64,000 nt of DNA from Carposina sasakii (Eukaryota > Arthropoda > Insecta > Lepidoptera > Carposinidae): positions 2,116,469-2,180,468 of the forward strand of contig CP053162.1 in assembly GCA_014607495.2 (NCBI GenBank), given 5' to 3'. The notes under the pieces are model-generated. The model did no database searches. It was given only the letters and a program-made list of their open reading frames with translations, and had not been told where the DNA came from. Of this stretch, positions 22,091 through 33,012 are shown piece after piece (the stretch's first letter is position 1; each line of letters opens with the position of its first letter). A program made the translations under genes and the position numbers.

Positions 22091-25000
22091 ATGAAATACG
22101 TTAGTTTATTTTGTGCAATATGAGTGATTTAGTATTTACCTTTCTATTTATTCACATGTCACGAAAACAAGTGCTATCTTAGTGGGTTACGAAAATGCAT
22201 TTATTTCGGTTAAGTGGAGTCCTTTCGTGAGGTTTAAAGAGGTGGAGTGAGGATTGTTAGTGAAGTGTGAAGTTTTGAAGAAAATAATAGTTTATAGTGA
22301 AGTAATTTAAGTCAGTGTGATCTAGTTTAGTGCGGTTTATTGACAGCATATCCCGGAGTAAAATAAATGCTAACGTTGAATAATAAAATAACATTTCTAT
22401 CATGTGCATACTCGTATAGGAGGATTTAGGTGGGATCACAACCCCCAAGTTCGATGTTCCGCGCTTTTGCTGAAGCCTATTGATAATGAGCAATCAATTA
22501 TGAACATGCACGCTCAAAATCGATCAATTAACCATCTGTAACTAATTTTGGTAGTTTCAAATTTGCTATTATCTTTAGTAGCTATTACTTTAATAGACTT
22601 CAAAACTAACGTTCATTGTGAGTACTCGTAACTAGTAAGACCATAGAAGCAAAGCTCACATTGATTGAAAGGAAGGACTCACTTAGGACTTGGATCGAAA
22701 TAAACGCATTTCTTCTTTAATTTACATCAAGTAACACATTCTCTGTTCTGTACTGACGCAGAGCTTCACCAGAATAATCAGCATTTCCTTCCGCGCATGT
22801 CGTAAGAGTCGGCTTCGTCAAACCTAAGCTAACTCTGGGGCGTTTCTTCAGGACATAAGCTAGTAACTCAAATCATCACTTATCATTTACATCTGGCCCC
22901 ATTCTGCTAAATGTGACTGGAGCATCTCCTTCGTGATCCTATAGTTCTGGCTACCCTATGTCGGGAGCACCAGCCGTGTATGTATGTATGTATGTACATA
23001 GCACGGAAGTAAGTCTAGTGTATATTATCTCAATATGATACCACCTTAACCTCACACAATATGATAAATAGCCTTGTTTCTCTAATTTTTACAGCTAATT
23101 ATCCTAACCCTGGTCTCAGTAGCTGCAGCAGCTAAACTGGACAATGTCTACCTCCCCCCCACTTCTGAATCCTCGGGAGGAGCAGCCGCTGGTCTTCAAA
23201 CACCCTTCGGACCTGGAGAGAATGCGAGGGGATCTTCCGGAAACTTCGGATCCTCTTCATCATCAGCTCAGGCGGAGATCCTAAGATACGAAAACGAGAT
23301 AAATGAAGAGGGATACCATTATGCTTATGAGACCAGCGATGGTACCAAAGCTGAGCAAGAAGGTAAGTTTCAGAGAGTATAATCGTCATAGTCGTGTGTT
23401 GTACATAAAACATTTACCCTGATACCCACTATACCATGGCGCCACTATCTATGTAAGATTACCACAGATAATATAACAGCATAGCCATCTATCGCAGACG
23501 TAACCAAAGTTTAATACAAATCCTGGAACGCGATATCGAAGTCTCACAACAGTTGGTATATACAGGCTGATTTTTGGTCGTCAACGTTCCCGAAAACTAC
23601 GTAATCTCCTCATCATCACGATCATTTTTCTCCATGGAAGCATACCTGGGAAGTGTCTGGTTTCCAAAATATTAGGGTCCAAAGTTGAGTAAATAGACTG
23701 CGTTTTTCTGCATAAATGCACATAGACGCCGCGTAGCAGGATTTTTTCACGAAAAATAATTAATATCTGTCTATAAAAAAACTAACATGAACACTAGACA
23801 CTATAAATTTCGCACGATCAAGGAATTTAATTTTTTTTTTCAAAAAATGGATCCAGTGGGGCCGAAAGCGCTTCCCTTTTCACCACTATCACAACATAAC
23901 ATACTTTATACTAATGATGGCTTTCCACCAGAGATGTGCTATGCTACGTTGTTACGGATGCGTGTGATATCCTCCTCATCCTAAATCATCGGAATATTGA
24001 TGTCAATGAATTTGATTAGTAGAGAGATATATCAAACGCATCCACAGCAACATAGTAATATAACACCCCAGGTGGAATCGCATGCAAACGGCCCCATGAT
24101 TACCTAATTTATAATAGCAAAGCCGAAGCAGCGCGATCGCGATTCGCGATGTGTGGGGGGGGGGGGCGCGGGAGGACGCCTCGCGCTCGTTGCGCGATAT
24201 TAGTCATAATCAGTGGTCGGAGTAGGTATATTGATTTTACATACTTGCGTCATGATATCATAACATGGACATGCGTTTTTTCCGGAATGTACCGGAGTTT
24301 CCAAAAATTTGGTAAATAGAGTAATAAAATAAAAAACCATACGTAACCAAACAAAATTGTTTATTGTTAATACAAATAATCATTATTACAATTTTATTAA
24401 AAACAATTATTTTTAATCCTCATCGGTTACAATTTCTACATTTTGTTTTTCTGTCTCTATACAATTAAAATAAATAACTATAATTTTTTCAATATTTTCT
24501 AATTTTAAGCTATTTCTTTTAACATCTAAGATCCATTTGTATGTGGAAAATGATCGTTGATCCGGAAACTTGGAGGCGTATCCATATTCACATATACGTT
24601 TGATGTCGATGACCTTAATTCAATATACCTACTCCGACCACTGGTCATAATCATAACGAAAATTTATAAAGACTAGGATTTCGCATATATTTTGACCGCT
24701 CTACACCAACCGGTCCCCCGATTACCTAATTTGCAATAGCAAAGCCGAAATCCTAGGCATTATAAATTTTCGTTATAAACCACATTGCGCCGACTCCATA
24801 AATAAAGGGATACCATAAATAAAGGGATACCATAAATAAAGGGATACCTACTCGTAATAGCAGGAAGATGATGACTTGTGGGCACGTGGTCCACATGGAT
24901 AAATGGTGGTAATCAAAATAGTCATGTCGTTTCAATGACATATCAATGGTTACACGAGTCATGTATCTCGTCAATGTACCTATTATCGTTTAAAGCTGTG

Positions 25001-26858
25001 TCGTGACGTAAACATGTGTCAAGCCTCGCAATTTAGAGATTTGGTTGTTCCATATAAACTTTAGTACGTATTGCACGAAATTGTATGAAAAATATATGGA
25101 TTTTTACACGATTTCACATTCAAAGTTAGGTCCTAGAGTCAATTTCCTTGTCTGGTGTTAGGTTAGGTTAGCCATCTAATCTTAAACCTTTTAATAATAA
25201 TATTCTCTAACAAAAGTCGTATGTGAAATATTCTTAAAACGATTCACCTTTACTGTACTTTAAATATAAACATTGCAATAGCTACATACATACATAGGTA
25301 AGTACCTTTAGTAATTTGTTGTCAGTAGACATGATGGGTACCTATCATGTAGGTATCACAAATTGAAATCTACTAAAAGTGACCTTTCAAAATGGCTCCA
25401 CATTAATTTGCCTACACTTGGCCCTTCACAGGTTGTCAGAATTAATCACAATCAAAACATTTGTAATGCTGGAACTGTAATAACGAAACAAAAGGTTAAC
25501 GATCACTGCTATAATCTCTGATTATCGCGTTATAATTAACAAAAGTCAAACAGTTGAGGCCATAAGGTTCTACGTACTTTACATTTAAGATTAATTACAT
25601 GTAATGAAAAATTAGGTAGGTAATTTATGTTTTCTGGGGAGGTGGGTAACAGTGCCTCTCGTGTTAAGAGAGTTTGTAAATCACACTGCGGTCACCAACC
25701 CGCCTGCTCAACTTGGTGGCTATGGGCAAAAACCCCCTAAGGCAGTAGCCTTGTGACGTTCCCTGGGGTAGGCCTACGTCCAACAGTGGACTGAAATAGA
25801 CTGATGTAAATTATAGTGATTGGGGACTAAATAATCATATGAAGTATTTAGACGTTGTGAAACAAGGGAAAGTAAGTTTAATTCATCCCCTGCAGCGAAT
25901 GCTAAGCTTAAAGAAGCAGATTCAGGGGCGTTAGATAAAAACATCAAGCTTAACTTGTTTCCTCTTTACATACTCTTTTCCCAGGTCAAGTCATCCCTGG
26001 ACCAGCACCCGAGGAAGGTTGCCTCAAGGTGTCAGGGTCGTACTCCTACATTGGAGATGATGGCCAGACCTACTCCATCACGTACACCGCTGACGAGAAC
26101 GGTTACCACGCTGAGGGTGCCCATCTTCCTACTCCGCCTCCAATCCCTGAAGCTATCCTGAAGAGTTTGCAGCTTACGGCTGGAGGATCAGGTAAGCTTC
26201 AATAGCAATACAGCCTTCAGAAACCACTCCTGCCCCCCTAGCATGACCATGCATCGTGGATATCGTATCGTACGATATCGTATCGTCTCCATACAAAATT
26301 AAAATTGGCGGCTATATTTATCGTATTTTGACAGGCTAAATGTCGATAAATCGGTTTATCATATCGTGTTTCGCAGGTCATGCTAGGCTTGCTGAGTAAA
26401 GGCATCTTCATCACGCAATGCCATTGTTTTCTGATGATGCCCAGAAGTTAAACCCCTTATTTGATTGTAATACACAATTCTCGTTAATGTAAATTTGCGA
26501 AACATTTCTCTTAAGGAGTTTCATTTCATTAGCAGATAAAAGTGCATACATATAGACACACACGGCTACGCTCTCGAAACGGGGCAGTCAAAACTGCAGG
26601 ATCACATAGGAGATTCCACAGCACGTTTATCATTCGGGGACAGATGTAAATTGACAAGTTGCTAGTCTATCGCCTGAGAAAATGCCCTAACTGTTTATAG
26701 TCCACTCTTATGATATGCACGGCATGAGATTTAGGTGGTATATTTTAGTGAAGCCCCGCTTCAGCACAGAATCGAGATAAATACCAGACGTTTTTTATTG
26801 TTTTTCAGGACAATACGACAGCAAGAAGAGTAGCTACGATGCTGATGCCGGATATTAA
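22091..26858 (+). CDS. RR-1 type cuticular protein (chitin-binding), secreted
   Basis: Four coding exons join in frame: 22091-22099, 23095-23362, 25985-26191 and 26809-26858, all with GT-AG introns, giving 177 residues. Exon 1 encodes only MKY; exon 2 completes the signal peptide ([13 protein letters not shown]) and a Ser/Gly-rich segment, then [20 protein letters not shown]. Exon 3 holds the Rebers-Riddiford core [20 protein letters not shown] (residues about 111-130), followed by [20 protein letters not shown]. Exon 4 adds a Ser/Lys/Tyr tail. The split after the first few codons and the [17 protein letters not shown] pattern are typical of insect RR-1 proteins of soft cuticle, which bind chitin in the extracellular matrix. 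The product is expected to be made by epidermis around moults. Introns are filled with SINEs, MITEs and a hAT element. The polyadenylation site is not obvious: the first good AATAAA I see is 28318-28323. Which CPR family member this is cannot be told from sequence alone. Confidence 0.93.
22770..22995 (+). mobile_element. SINE-like repeat C in cuticle intron 1
   Basis: Forward copy ending in GTATGTATGTATGTATG, the tandem tail seen in other complete copies. It sits in the first intron, about 100 bp before exon 2. Confidence 0.7.
23563..23847 (+). mobile_element. MITE family E in cuticle intron 2, right end lost
   Basis: Left end CAGGCTGATTTTTGGTCGTC after TA, then ATCATTTTTCTCCATGGAAG and AAATTTCGCACGATCAAGGA. 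It breaks off in a T run. Confidence 0.75.
23918..24066 (+). mobile_element. inverted-repeat MITE related to 47295-47475
   Basis: GGCTTTCCACCAGAGATGTG at the left and ATGTCAATGAATTTGATTAG in the middle are shared with the 47.3 kb element; the right arm (CAAACGCATCCACAGCAACA) complements the left. Confidence 0.6.
24150..24190. repeat. G-run and GC-rich patch
   Basis: A run of about 13 G residues at 24154-24166 inside CG-rich sequence, next to a cluster of GCGAT words; unusual in this AT-rich intron. Confidence 0.6.
24211..24643 (-). mobile_element. hAT-like element (433 bp) with 8-bp target duplication
   Basis: TIRs CAGTGGTCGGAGTAGGTATA on both ends (right end reversed, 24 bp exact). The flanks are the exact 8-bp duplication GTCATAAT (24203-24210 and 24644-24651). 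The element lies inside cuticle intron 2 and keeps part of a coding frame on the - strand. Confidence 0.9.
24413..24613 (-). pseudogene. C-terminal remnant of a probable hAT transposase
   Basis: On the - strand a frame stays open for about 66 codons through the element and ends in a stop at 24415-24413. It encodes [20 protein letters not shown], then [20 protein letters not shown] and a DED end. The position (last coding stretch before one TIR) fits the transposase C-terminus. I infer identity from the element's TIR and target duplication, not from a recognised catalytic motif; the rest of the gene is deleted. Confidence 0.55.
24656..24776. repeat. inverted repeat
   Basis: AACGAAAATTTATAA…AGGATTTCG (from 24656) pairs with CGAAATCCT…TTATAAATTTTCGTT (ending about 24776). 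The loop contains ATTACCTAATTTGCAATAGC, also found at about 24100. Probably a MITE end pair. Confidence 0.6.
24796..24846. repeat. 17-bp tandem repeat, three units
   Basis: CCATAAATAAAGGGATA repeated exactly three times. Confidence 0.9.
25634..25806 (+). mobile_element. SINE-like repeat B in cuticle intron 2
   Basis: GGGGAGGTGGGTAACAGTGC, TCACACTGCGGTCACCAACC, GGTAGGCCTACGTCCAACAG then TGGACTGAAATAGACTGATG, about 180 bp upstream of exon 3. Confidence 0.7.
26238..26386 (+). mobile_element. short TIR MITE family G in cuticle intron 3
   Basis: Complete copy from CTAGCATGACC to GGTCATGCTA. Confidence 0.75.
26570..26775 (-). mobile_element. SINE-like repeat C in cuticle intron 3
   Basis: Reverse copy: CAGTCAAAACTGCAGGATCA, GACAAGTTGCTAGTCTATCG, CGGCATGAGATTTAGGTGGT; it ends about 35 bp before exon 4. 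Confidence 0.65.
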
Positions 26859-27489
26859 TTAGATTAATTTAAGTAGCTATTTATATTATCATAAAGGGTC
26901 AAAATCCTTAAGAACAAAGAAGTTGTAACTGAAAATAGAGTCTACACATTTAATACCTGTTTGAAGCCAATTCCTTCCTATTACTCTTAAGAATAGAATA
27001 GGTTTTTATTTAAAGATAATACACAGTTATGATAGCAACAATGGAAGAAAGAAGACAAACAGGGTAGAAACATAGAAACCTGAATTTTATTATTATTGTT
27101 ATTGATGCAATTAGAAAAAATTACAAGAGTCTCTTTTGTAGATAAGTTACACTATGCGTCTAACTGATGTCGGCATGCTGAAAAAATCCGCCGGCAGCGA
27201 ATGTGTTAACCTATCCCTTTAATATATCCTTGTAGCGGAGAAATCCTAGAACGCGATATTATAATTTTAAAATATTTAATACCTTATATTCTTTGTAACA
27301 TCACGATATTTCCAAGATATTGAGGTCCAAAGTTACATGAATATTAGCATTTTTTTTTAATAAATCCATCTGGAAACAGTTAACAAACATATTTTTAAAG
27401 ACATCATATTAATATTTAAAAATGTTAGTTTTTTAGGTACATTTGTCAATCGAATACAATGCTTGCAATATTTTTTATATTACAGGCCC
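26859..27489. other. 3' flank of the cuticle gene
   Basis: Presumed 3' UTR and flank. At 27170-27216 a fragment (CCGCCGGCAGCGAATGTG then TTAA) matches the end of the TTAA-flanked element at 57445-57579. Traces of family E words (GGTCCAAAGTTACATGA) occur at about 27335. Confidence 0.45.
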
Positions 27490-27624
27490 CTAGCATGACC
27501 ACGCATCGTACGATATGGTATTGTCTCTATACAAAATTCAACATGGCGGTTATATTTATCGTATTTTCGACAAGCTAAATGTCGATAAATCGGTTTATCA
27601 TATCATGTTTCGCAGGTTATGCTA
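27490..27624 (+). mobile_element. short TIR MITE family G
   Basis: CTAGCATGACCACGCATCGT at the left and CGCAGGTTATGCTA at the right. The 98-codon frame through it (27515-27811) is fortuitous. Confidence 0.7.
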
Positions 27625-27894
27625 CTTGGGCAGATCGAAAAAAGATATTTGCTTCAAACAATTATTAAAAGAAATTACTCTTATGCAACTTGGATTTACT
27701 AGAAAAACCATCACTGTGATAAAGAAGGAGAGGTTACTTCTACCTTATACTGAAGCAGCCATAGCGGCACTGGTTACCAAAAGTGCAGCCAAGTATTATC
27801 TACCTACCTAGATAAAGTACATTCATAAGTAAAAGTAAAAAAAACGCCTCTTCATTCATTTTTTTTTACTTTTGTCATTCAGGTACTTTAAGCT

Positions 27895-28200
27895 CTGCAG
27901 TTCTATCGGCTATCTATGTTGACAGTTAATTGTCATTACCACTCTTTAAAACTTAATGAACTGGAAGAGACATGTATCTCTGTGTAGGAAAATTTTCTTT
28001 AAACAAGGCATTATGCCACTTCCATTTGTTAAGTTCCATTGAGTGATATGAACTGTCAAAAAAAGATAGCCGTTACGGTTTCCTAGGATAACGGTGCCGT
28101 CATATAGCGCCCGTATGTATACAAAGCCACGCCCTCTTTAAGGTGCCGACATGTGGAATATACCTTCGCTATAGGCCATCGCTATACCAGGAAACCAAAA
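27895..28200 (+). mobile_element. two adjoining MITE-like segments
   Basis: 27895-28085 (ATCGGCTATCT … AACAAGGCATTATGCC … GATAGCCG) is related to 63640-63835. 28077-28200 (GTTTCCTAGGATAACGGTGC … ATAGCGATGG-type complement … CAGGAAACC) is related to 49075-49165. Confidence 0.5.
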
Positions 28201-28317
28201 CTCACTTTTAGTATGCACTAAATTTTTAATAGACCAATTTTAAAAACTAATGTGTGAATGGACTTAACGGCCAGTGTTTTTAGTTGTAATATGTTAATGT
28301 TTTTGTATATTTTAAAA

Positions 28318-28346
28318 AATAAACTAAAAATTCGTAAAATAAAAAA
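28318..28346 (+). promoter_or_regulatory. candidate polyadenylation signals
   Basis: AATAAA at 28318-28323 and a second AATAAA at about 28339 within an A-run. They are the first strong signals downstream of the cuticle gene; the implied 3' UTR of about 1.5 kb contains MITEs, so the assignment is doubtful. Confidence 0.3.
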
Positions 28347-28539
28347 AAACTTTTATTTATACTTACCTACTCATGTTAATTTTAGTTAGGTAATTTTCCT
28401 TTTAACCTGACATTGCCAGTAGGAGGATTATGTTAATAATGTTTTAATAATGTGTAAACTCCATTTTTCTTCCCGAATTTAGTGTGATAGATTTATCCAG
28501 GATAAGACAATTTTAGAGGTTTATACAATATTGTCTGTG

Positions 28540-28640
28540 GTCATCATGTGGTTCTATCGGCCCTCGGTGCTCTGCCTACCCTGTAAGGGATAAAGGCGTG
28601 ATTATACGTATATATGTATATGTCTGTGGTCTAACTTATC
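28540..28640 (-). mobile_element. SINE-like repeat D, fragment
   Basis: GTGGTTCTATCGGCCCTCGG, GGGATAAAGGCGTGATTATA. Forward copies are at 43360, 48455 and 56716. Confidence 0.65.
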
Positions 28641-29019
28641 TAACACTTTCCGGGAAAATGAGCTATTACTAAAATACAAAATTTTCCGCTATAAATAAAA
28701 CTACATTGAATATAATTTGTTTAGTTACCGTGCTGAACTATCACACCATACACCATACACACCTCATTTTATGTACTTTGGCTACCCGATTTCGAGAACA
28801 CAGCAGTGTCTATATTTATAAGTATGTATTTAGTTAGGCACACACAAACCTCAACGGTGTTATTACATAAGAGCCCCTAAAGTTAGACTCGATTTAAATA
28901 TGACATTTGACAGCAAAATGTATCCGTCGTAATTTAGGCAATGTTTCGCTTAAATGATGCTTATATTCTTTTGTAATAACACCGCAAAGGTTTAAGTACT
29001 GTTTTTGTTTCATACTCCT
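28641..29019. other. intergenic, no recognisable feature
   Basis: AT-rich; no TIR pair or coding signal recognised. Confidence 0.4.
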
Positions 29020-29319
29020 AAGTGCCGATTTTTCCAAACGTCAGATAGGCGTCAGTCTCTGACAGGCGTCAGAGAAATAAAGTTGATGTTGTCTTTCTCT
29101 AAAACTTGATAATGATAGAGACAGCATCAACTTTATTCTTCTTAGGGCCGATTTTTCCAAACGTCAGATAGCCTATTAGAGGAATAAAGTTGATGCTGTC
29201 TCTATCATGATCAAGTTTTAGAGAAAGACAGCATCAACTTTATTTCTCTGATGGGCTATCTGACATTTGGAAAAATCGACCCTTATAGGTATATCTGACG
29301 TTTGGAAAAGTCGGCTCTA
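29020..29319. mobile_element. TTA-flanked MITE interrupted by a second copy of itself
   Basis: The outer copy begins GTGCCGATTTTTCCAAACGT and ends GACGTTTGGAAAAGTCGGCT. A sibling (29145-29282) is inserted in it. The interior is itself palindromic (GATGCTGTCTTTCTC… against …GAGACAGCATCAAC). Further copies are at 34564 and 40479. Confidence 0.75.
29145..29282. mobile_element. inner TTA-flanked, Harbinger-like MITE (138 bp)
   Basis: Starts GGGCCGATTTTTCCAAACGT and ends with the complement of GGGTCGATTTTTCCAAATGT; TTA at 29142-29144 and 29283-29285. A 3-bp TTA duplication with GGG ends suggests PIF/Harbinger (inference). Confidence 0.75.
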
Positions 29320-29379
29320 TAAATGTATTTATTGTAAAATTAAATAAATAAAAAATGTTACCGTTATCCTATTTATATA

Positions 29380-29610
29380 AGGTCTATTTAAAATTTGTGA
29401 TTATCTTTTGACACGAAACTATTATAGGTAGGTAAAAAGAAACAACTTTCACTATGGGACCAACTTCGAAATATTGAAAAAAAAATCAGCTGTTCCATAC
29501 AATCTCGAGCAATTAGGTACTGCACTGAAATGTATGGAACAGCTGATTTTTTTTGTCAATATTTCATAGTGGGTTCCATAGTGAAAGTTGTTTCAGGTTT
29601 ACTTTTCTAA
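29380..29610. mobile_element. palindromic MITE
   Basis: AAACAACTTTCACTATGGGA at 29441 pairs with CCATAGTGAAAGTTGTTTC ending 29594; inner arms TCAGCTGTTCCATACA and TGTATGGAACAGCTGA. A half copy lies at 32585-32720. Confidence 0.75.
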
Positions 29611-30342
29611 TATGTAATCGCGAACTTTGAATCTTGTATCAACTCCATTTTACTCCCCATAAGTTCATAACTTCATATGACTCATCATAACTTCTTGACA
29701 TCATCAGAATTGACATTGGATCAACACCATCAGATATCAGGATTAACAGTTAAACGTTCGTCATGATTAAGTTTAACAATGATCCTATATTTAACTGGTA
29801 GTTACAGTTAAGTATACATTCAGCAAGTTAAACAAAAAATATGGACCGGCATGTGCTTGCACGTTAAGAAACAAAAAAACTTTAAAAAAATAAGGGTATC
29901 AATAATAAGTATGTACTGGCAAAACCTCAAGTGCTTAAATGTAAGCACTACACAATAACGGAAAACCAAGTTATGGAGAAAATTTTTAGGTACATAATTT
30001 TTTGTGGTTTGCTGAAGAAACCTCTGTATATGCATGCCTTTGTACATACCAATGTATACTGTTATAAAATGTAGATACTTATTGCACATAATAATAGATA
30101 AGAAAATTACTTATAAACATCCAGGTAGGTAGATCTCGTCCACTTATTTATTATAATCACAGGTCATATTTGTGGCCTACTAGCACTATGACACACTTCT
30201 CTTATTAAGTACGAACAAAATGGCAAGTGCTTTTTTCATGATTCATCTAGCCTAAGTTGCGGGTCGATAGTGTTACGAACGTAAAGAAGCTCGTACTTAG
30301 CCCCAAGAAGGACTTTTCCATCTACACGCGTTGAAGACATGC
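29611..30342. other. intergenic, no recognisable feature
   Basis: AT-rich. The 89-codon - strand frame at 29820-30089 is rich in Phe/Leu/Ile and looks like chance. Confidence 0.4.
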
Positions 30343-30484
30343 ACATCAGCGCATTGCAGTTCACTGCTGGACGTAGGCCTCACCCGGCACGCCACAAGGC
30401 TACTGCCATAGGGAGGTTTTGTCCGTAGTCACCACGCTGAGGAGGCGGGTTGGTGACCGCAGTGTGATTTTCGGACTATGTTGT
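30343..30484 (-). mobile_element. SINE-like repeat B, partial
   Basis: GCAGTTCACTGCTGGACGTA, GCCACAAGGCTACTGCCATA, GGCGGGTTGGTGACCGCAGT. The head is missing; a 72-codon - strand frame (30499-30717) of unknown origin begins just after. Confidence 0.7.
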
Positions 30485-30719
30485 GTTGTTTAGGGCTTTT
30501 AATTTTCACTTCGCACAGTCAGTCGCGGTCGGATCGAATTCCACTTATTAGCGCTCATTGGGCTTACTATGTAAGCACAGCGATCACAAGACTTGCTGAT
30601 CGATAGGTCATCCATGGATAAGACGGGGCATCCCCAAACACATAGCCACGGATTCTCCAGGGATCGCGGACCACAGGTCATGATACACTGTTTTACAGGA
30701 TAGCTGGTAGGGATCATGT

Positions 30720-31362
30720 CCCAGCAGCATTCTCCTTTGACTCTATAGGTACTATACTTTCAAATAAATCTCAAATTCAGGTTAATCATAAATGACAAAA
30801 AAATCTGACTTTATGTTACTAAACTTCCAGTTAACTATGTTTAGCGATACAAAACATATAAATCAAATGTTAACACACAGTTTGTTCAAAAATTTTGCAC
30901 TTGGGCACGAAATGCTAGTCTAGACTCAAGACCTAAGAATTTGACCTTGAAATAGTGTCTGCCTAACTACTTCATCAAATATTTTTTCGATTGGAAGATT
31001 TGAAATATCTGCTTTGAGCTTGGAGTACAGTGACCTACTACCATAACCATACCAGAAACATTTTTCGTTAAGCTTTTTAGAAGTCTTCGTCTTCGAAAAT
31101 CGCGTAAAATAAAAGATTATAGTTGAATAAATTAACGCATCTGTCACAACTGATTTTGTCATAAATAGAGCCAATTCAATCAATTGTGAGCATGTCATAA
31201 AGATGATAAATAATTTTGTAAGCACCTACTTATTGGTCATACAAAATTGCATCTTACATTACTAAGAGATGAGGTAATAATCTGTCGCAGAGATCATCAT
31301 AAAATCCATTCAATTCAGAGCTTACATACCAAGTTAGCCAACAAATCGAACATACATAAATA
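30720..31362. other. intergenic, no recognisable feature
   Basis: A 99-codon - strand frame at 30926-31225 (contains KKLNEKCFWYGYGSRSLYSK) has no start context or splice support that I can see. Confidence 0.35.
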
Positions 31363-31500
31363 TCAGCCTATTGCAGTCCACTGCTGGACGTAGGCCTCCC
31401 CCAGGGCACACCACAAGGTTACTAGGGGGGTTTTTGCCCATAGTCACCATGCTGGGCAGGCGGGTTGGTGACCGCAGTGTGATTTTTAGATTATGTTGTC
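31363..31500 (-). mobile_element. SINE-like repeat B, partial
   Basis: CAGCCTATTGCAGTCCACTG, GTAGGCCTCCCCCAGGGCAC, GGGCAGGCGGGTTGGTGACC. Confidence 0.75.
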
Positions 31501-31969
31501 TGGAATACCTACCACTTACTTAGGTATGCTTAAAATCATCCTTTTCCAGGAAAAAGTAGTCAATACTATTCTAAAATAACAAATTTTGCGCTATGTTTGT
31601 CCCAAAACCACATTAACTGCAGTTTATTTATTTACCTTATGTATTTACAATTATGACATAGTTTTCAGAGACCTATCAATCTAAAGGTGCTATTACTGAC
31701 AACATCGATATTTTTCGCAATTTGAATTAAACCCGCTTTGAGAACGCGATAGACTCTACTGTTAAATGTATTAATAAAAAAAGACTTTTATTTTAACAAT
31801 ATACAGGGTATCCATTATCGTTTTGATAAAAAGCTTTAAAAAATCGTCTTAAAGCTTTGAAAAATAAGAACAATTTAATAGTCCTTTATCTAAATACAGT
31901 AAACATTAAAATGCACTTTCATCCACTTCGTCTCACTTGTACTAAACTGATTGATGTGATTATACAGGA

Positions 31970-32262
31970 TTAGTGGCCCGCCCTCGCTTTGCTTCGGTAC
32001 ATATCCTCTAAAATTTGGAATTTCCATTTGTCCCGTTACCGTGGGAATTTCGAGAAATATGTTATCAGTGTTTGCTTACACTCCCTACTGAATATACCTG
32101 TCATATTTCATCATTATATGTCAAGTGGTTTTCGTAAAAATTGGGAATTCCCGTTTGTCCCGTTCCCGTGTACTCTCTTATACCCCCTAATGAACATACA
32201 TACACACCAAATTTTATCTTATTTGGCGGGAAAAGCTGAAAGGAAGTGGGTGTAATTTACCT
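31970..32262 (-). mobile_element. Helitron-related remnant
   Basis: TAGTGGCCCGCCCTCGCTTT at the terminus; CCCGTTACCGTGGGAATTTC repeated in the body, as in 13889-14110. Confidence 0.5.
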
Positions 32263-32584
32263 ACTTGTGAAATTTAAAACTTATTTGTATGTTCCGTTTC
32301 TTCGTGGGCACATGTTGGTATGTTTTTTCGCAATTCTTTTCGATTTTGACTAATTTTAAACTCGTTTTTGAGGATTTTCCCGACGTTTCCATTTATCATC
32401 ATTATCAGCCATCATAAATTCAGAAATCATTAGTACTAAAGACAATAGCTGTATGGATGCTGCATTCCTCATGCCCTTTCTTCGGGATAAACAAAACAAA
32501 CAAAAAACGACAAAAAAATATATCAGAAAGGATATAATTTAAATCTTAACGAAATCATAATGACAAACCACTGTTTCTGTATAA

Positions 32585-32720
32585 CTCGAATTATTACTGC
32601 ACTAAAATGTATGGAACAGCAGATTTTTTTTTCACCATTTCGAAGTTGGTCCCATAGTGAAAGTTGTTTCTTTTTACCTTCGTGTCAAAAGATAATCACT
32701 AATTTTGAAAAGAGCTTATT
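32585..32720 (-). mobile_element. half copy of the 29380 palindromic MITE
   Basis: AAAATGTATGGAACAGCAGA, GTCCCATAGTGAAAGTTGTT, CGTGTCAAAAGATAATCACT in reverse order to 29380-29610. The 132-codon frame across it is not a gene. Confidence 0.65.
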
Positions 32721-32911
32721 TAACAGCATAATTAGTAATTACAAAAGAACGTATATCATAGCAAACATCTTAAAACACACAACGATAAGCAGATTCACGC
32801 GGCTTTACAACAGACTTATTAATGTTATAATAACAAATGAACAGATCGATTATTTGCAAAGATCCTTTACACACCATCCTGTACATTCTCGAATGTTTTG
32901 TTTATCGTGCG

Positions 32912-32946
32912 TTTTAAGAATAGGCACCGGCATCGTCATATTCAGT
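32912..32946 (+). promoter_or_regulatory. candidate core promoter of the metalloprotease gene
   Basis: An arthropod initiator TCAGT at 32942-32946 with a weak TATA-like TTTTAAGA about 32 bp upstream, giving a 5' UTR of about 70 nt. Position is plausible; the TATA element is poor. Confidence 0.35.
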
Positions 32947-33012
32947 GTCAGCCTTTAGTCTAGGTCAGACTGTGATAGAGTAAGTTTGGGCACAGCTCTG
33001 CTTGGGTCAAAG

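Noticed and set aside
30499..30717. 72-codon - strand frame with Cys, Trp and Pro
   Set aside because: It adjoins a truncated repeat B, has no splice or start support and matches no family I know; it may be repeat-derived.
32560..32958. 132-codon open frame just upstream of the metalloprotease
   Set aside because: It runs through a half copy of a palindromic MITE also present at 29380-29610, so the frame is fortuitous.
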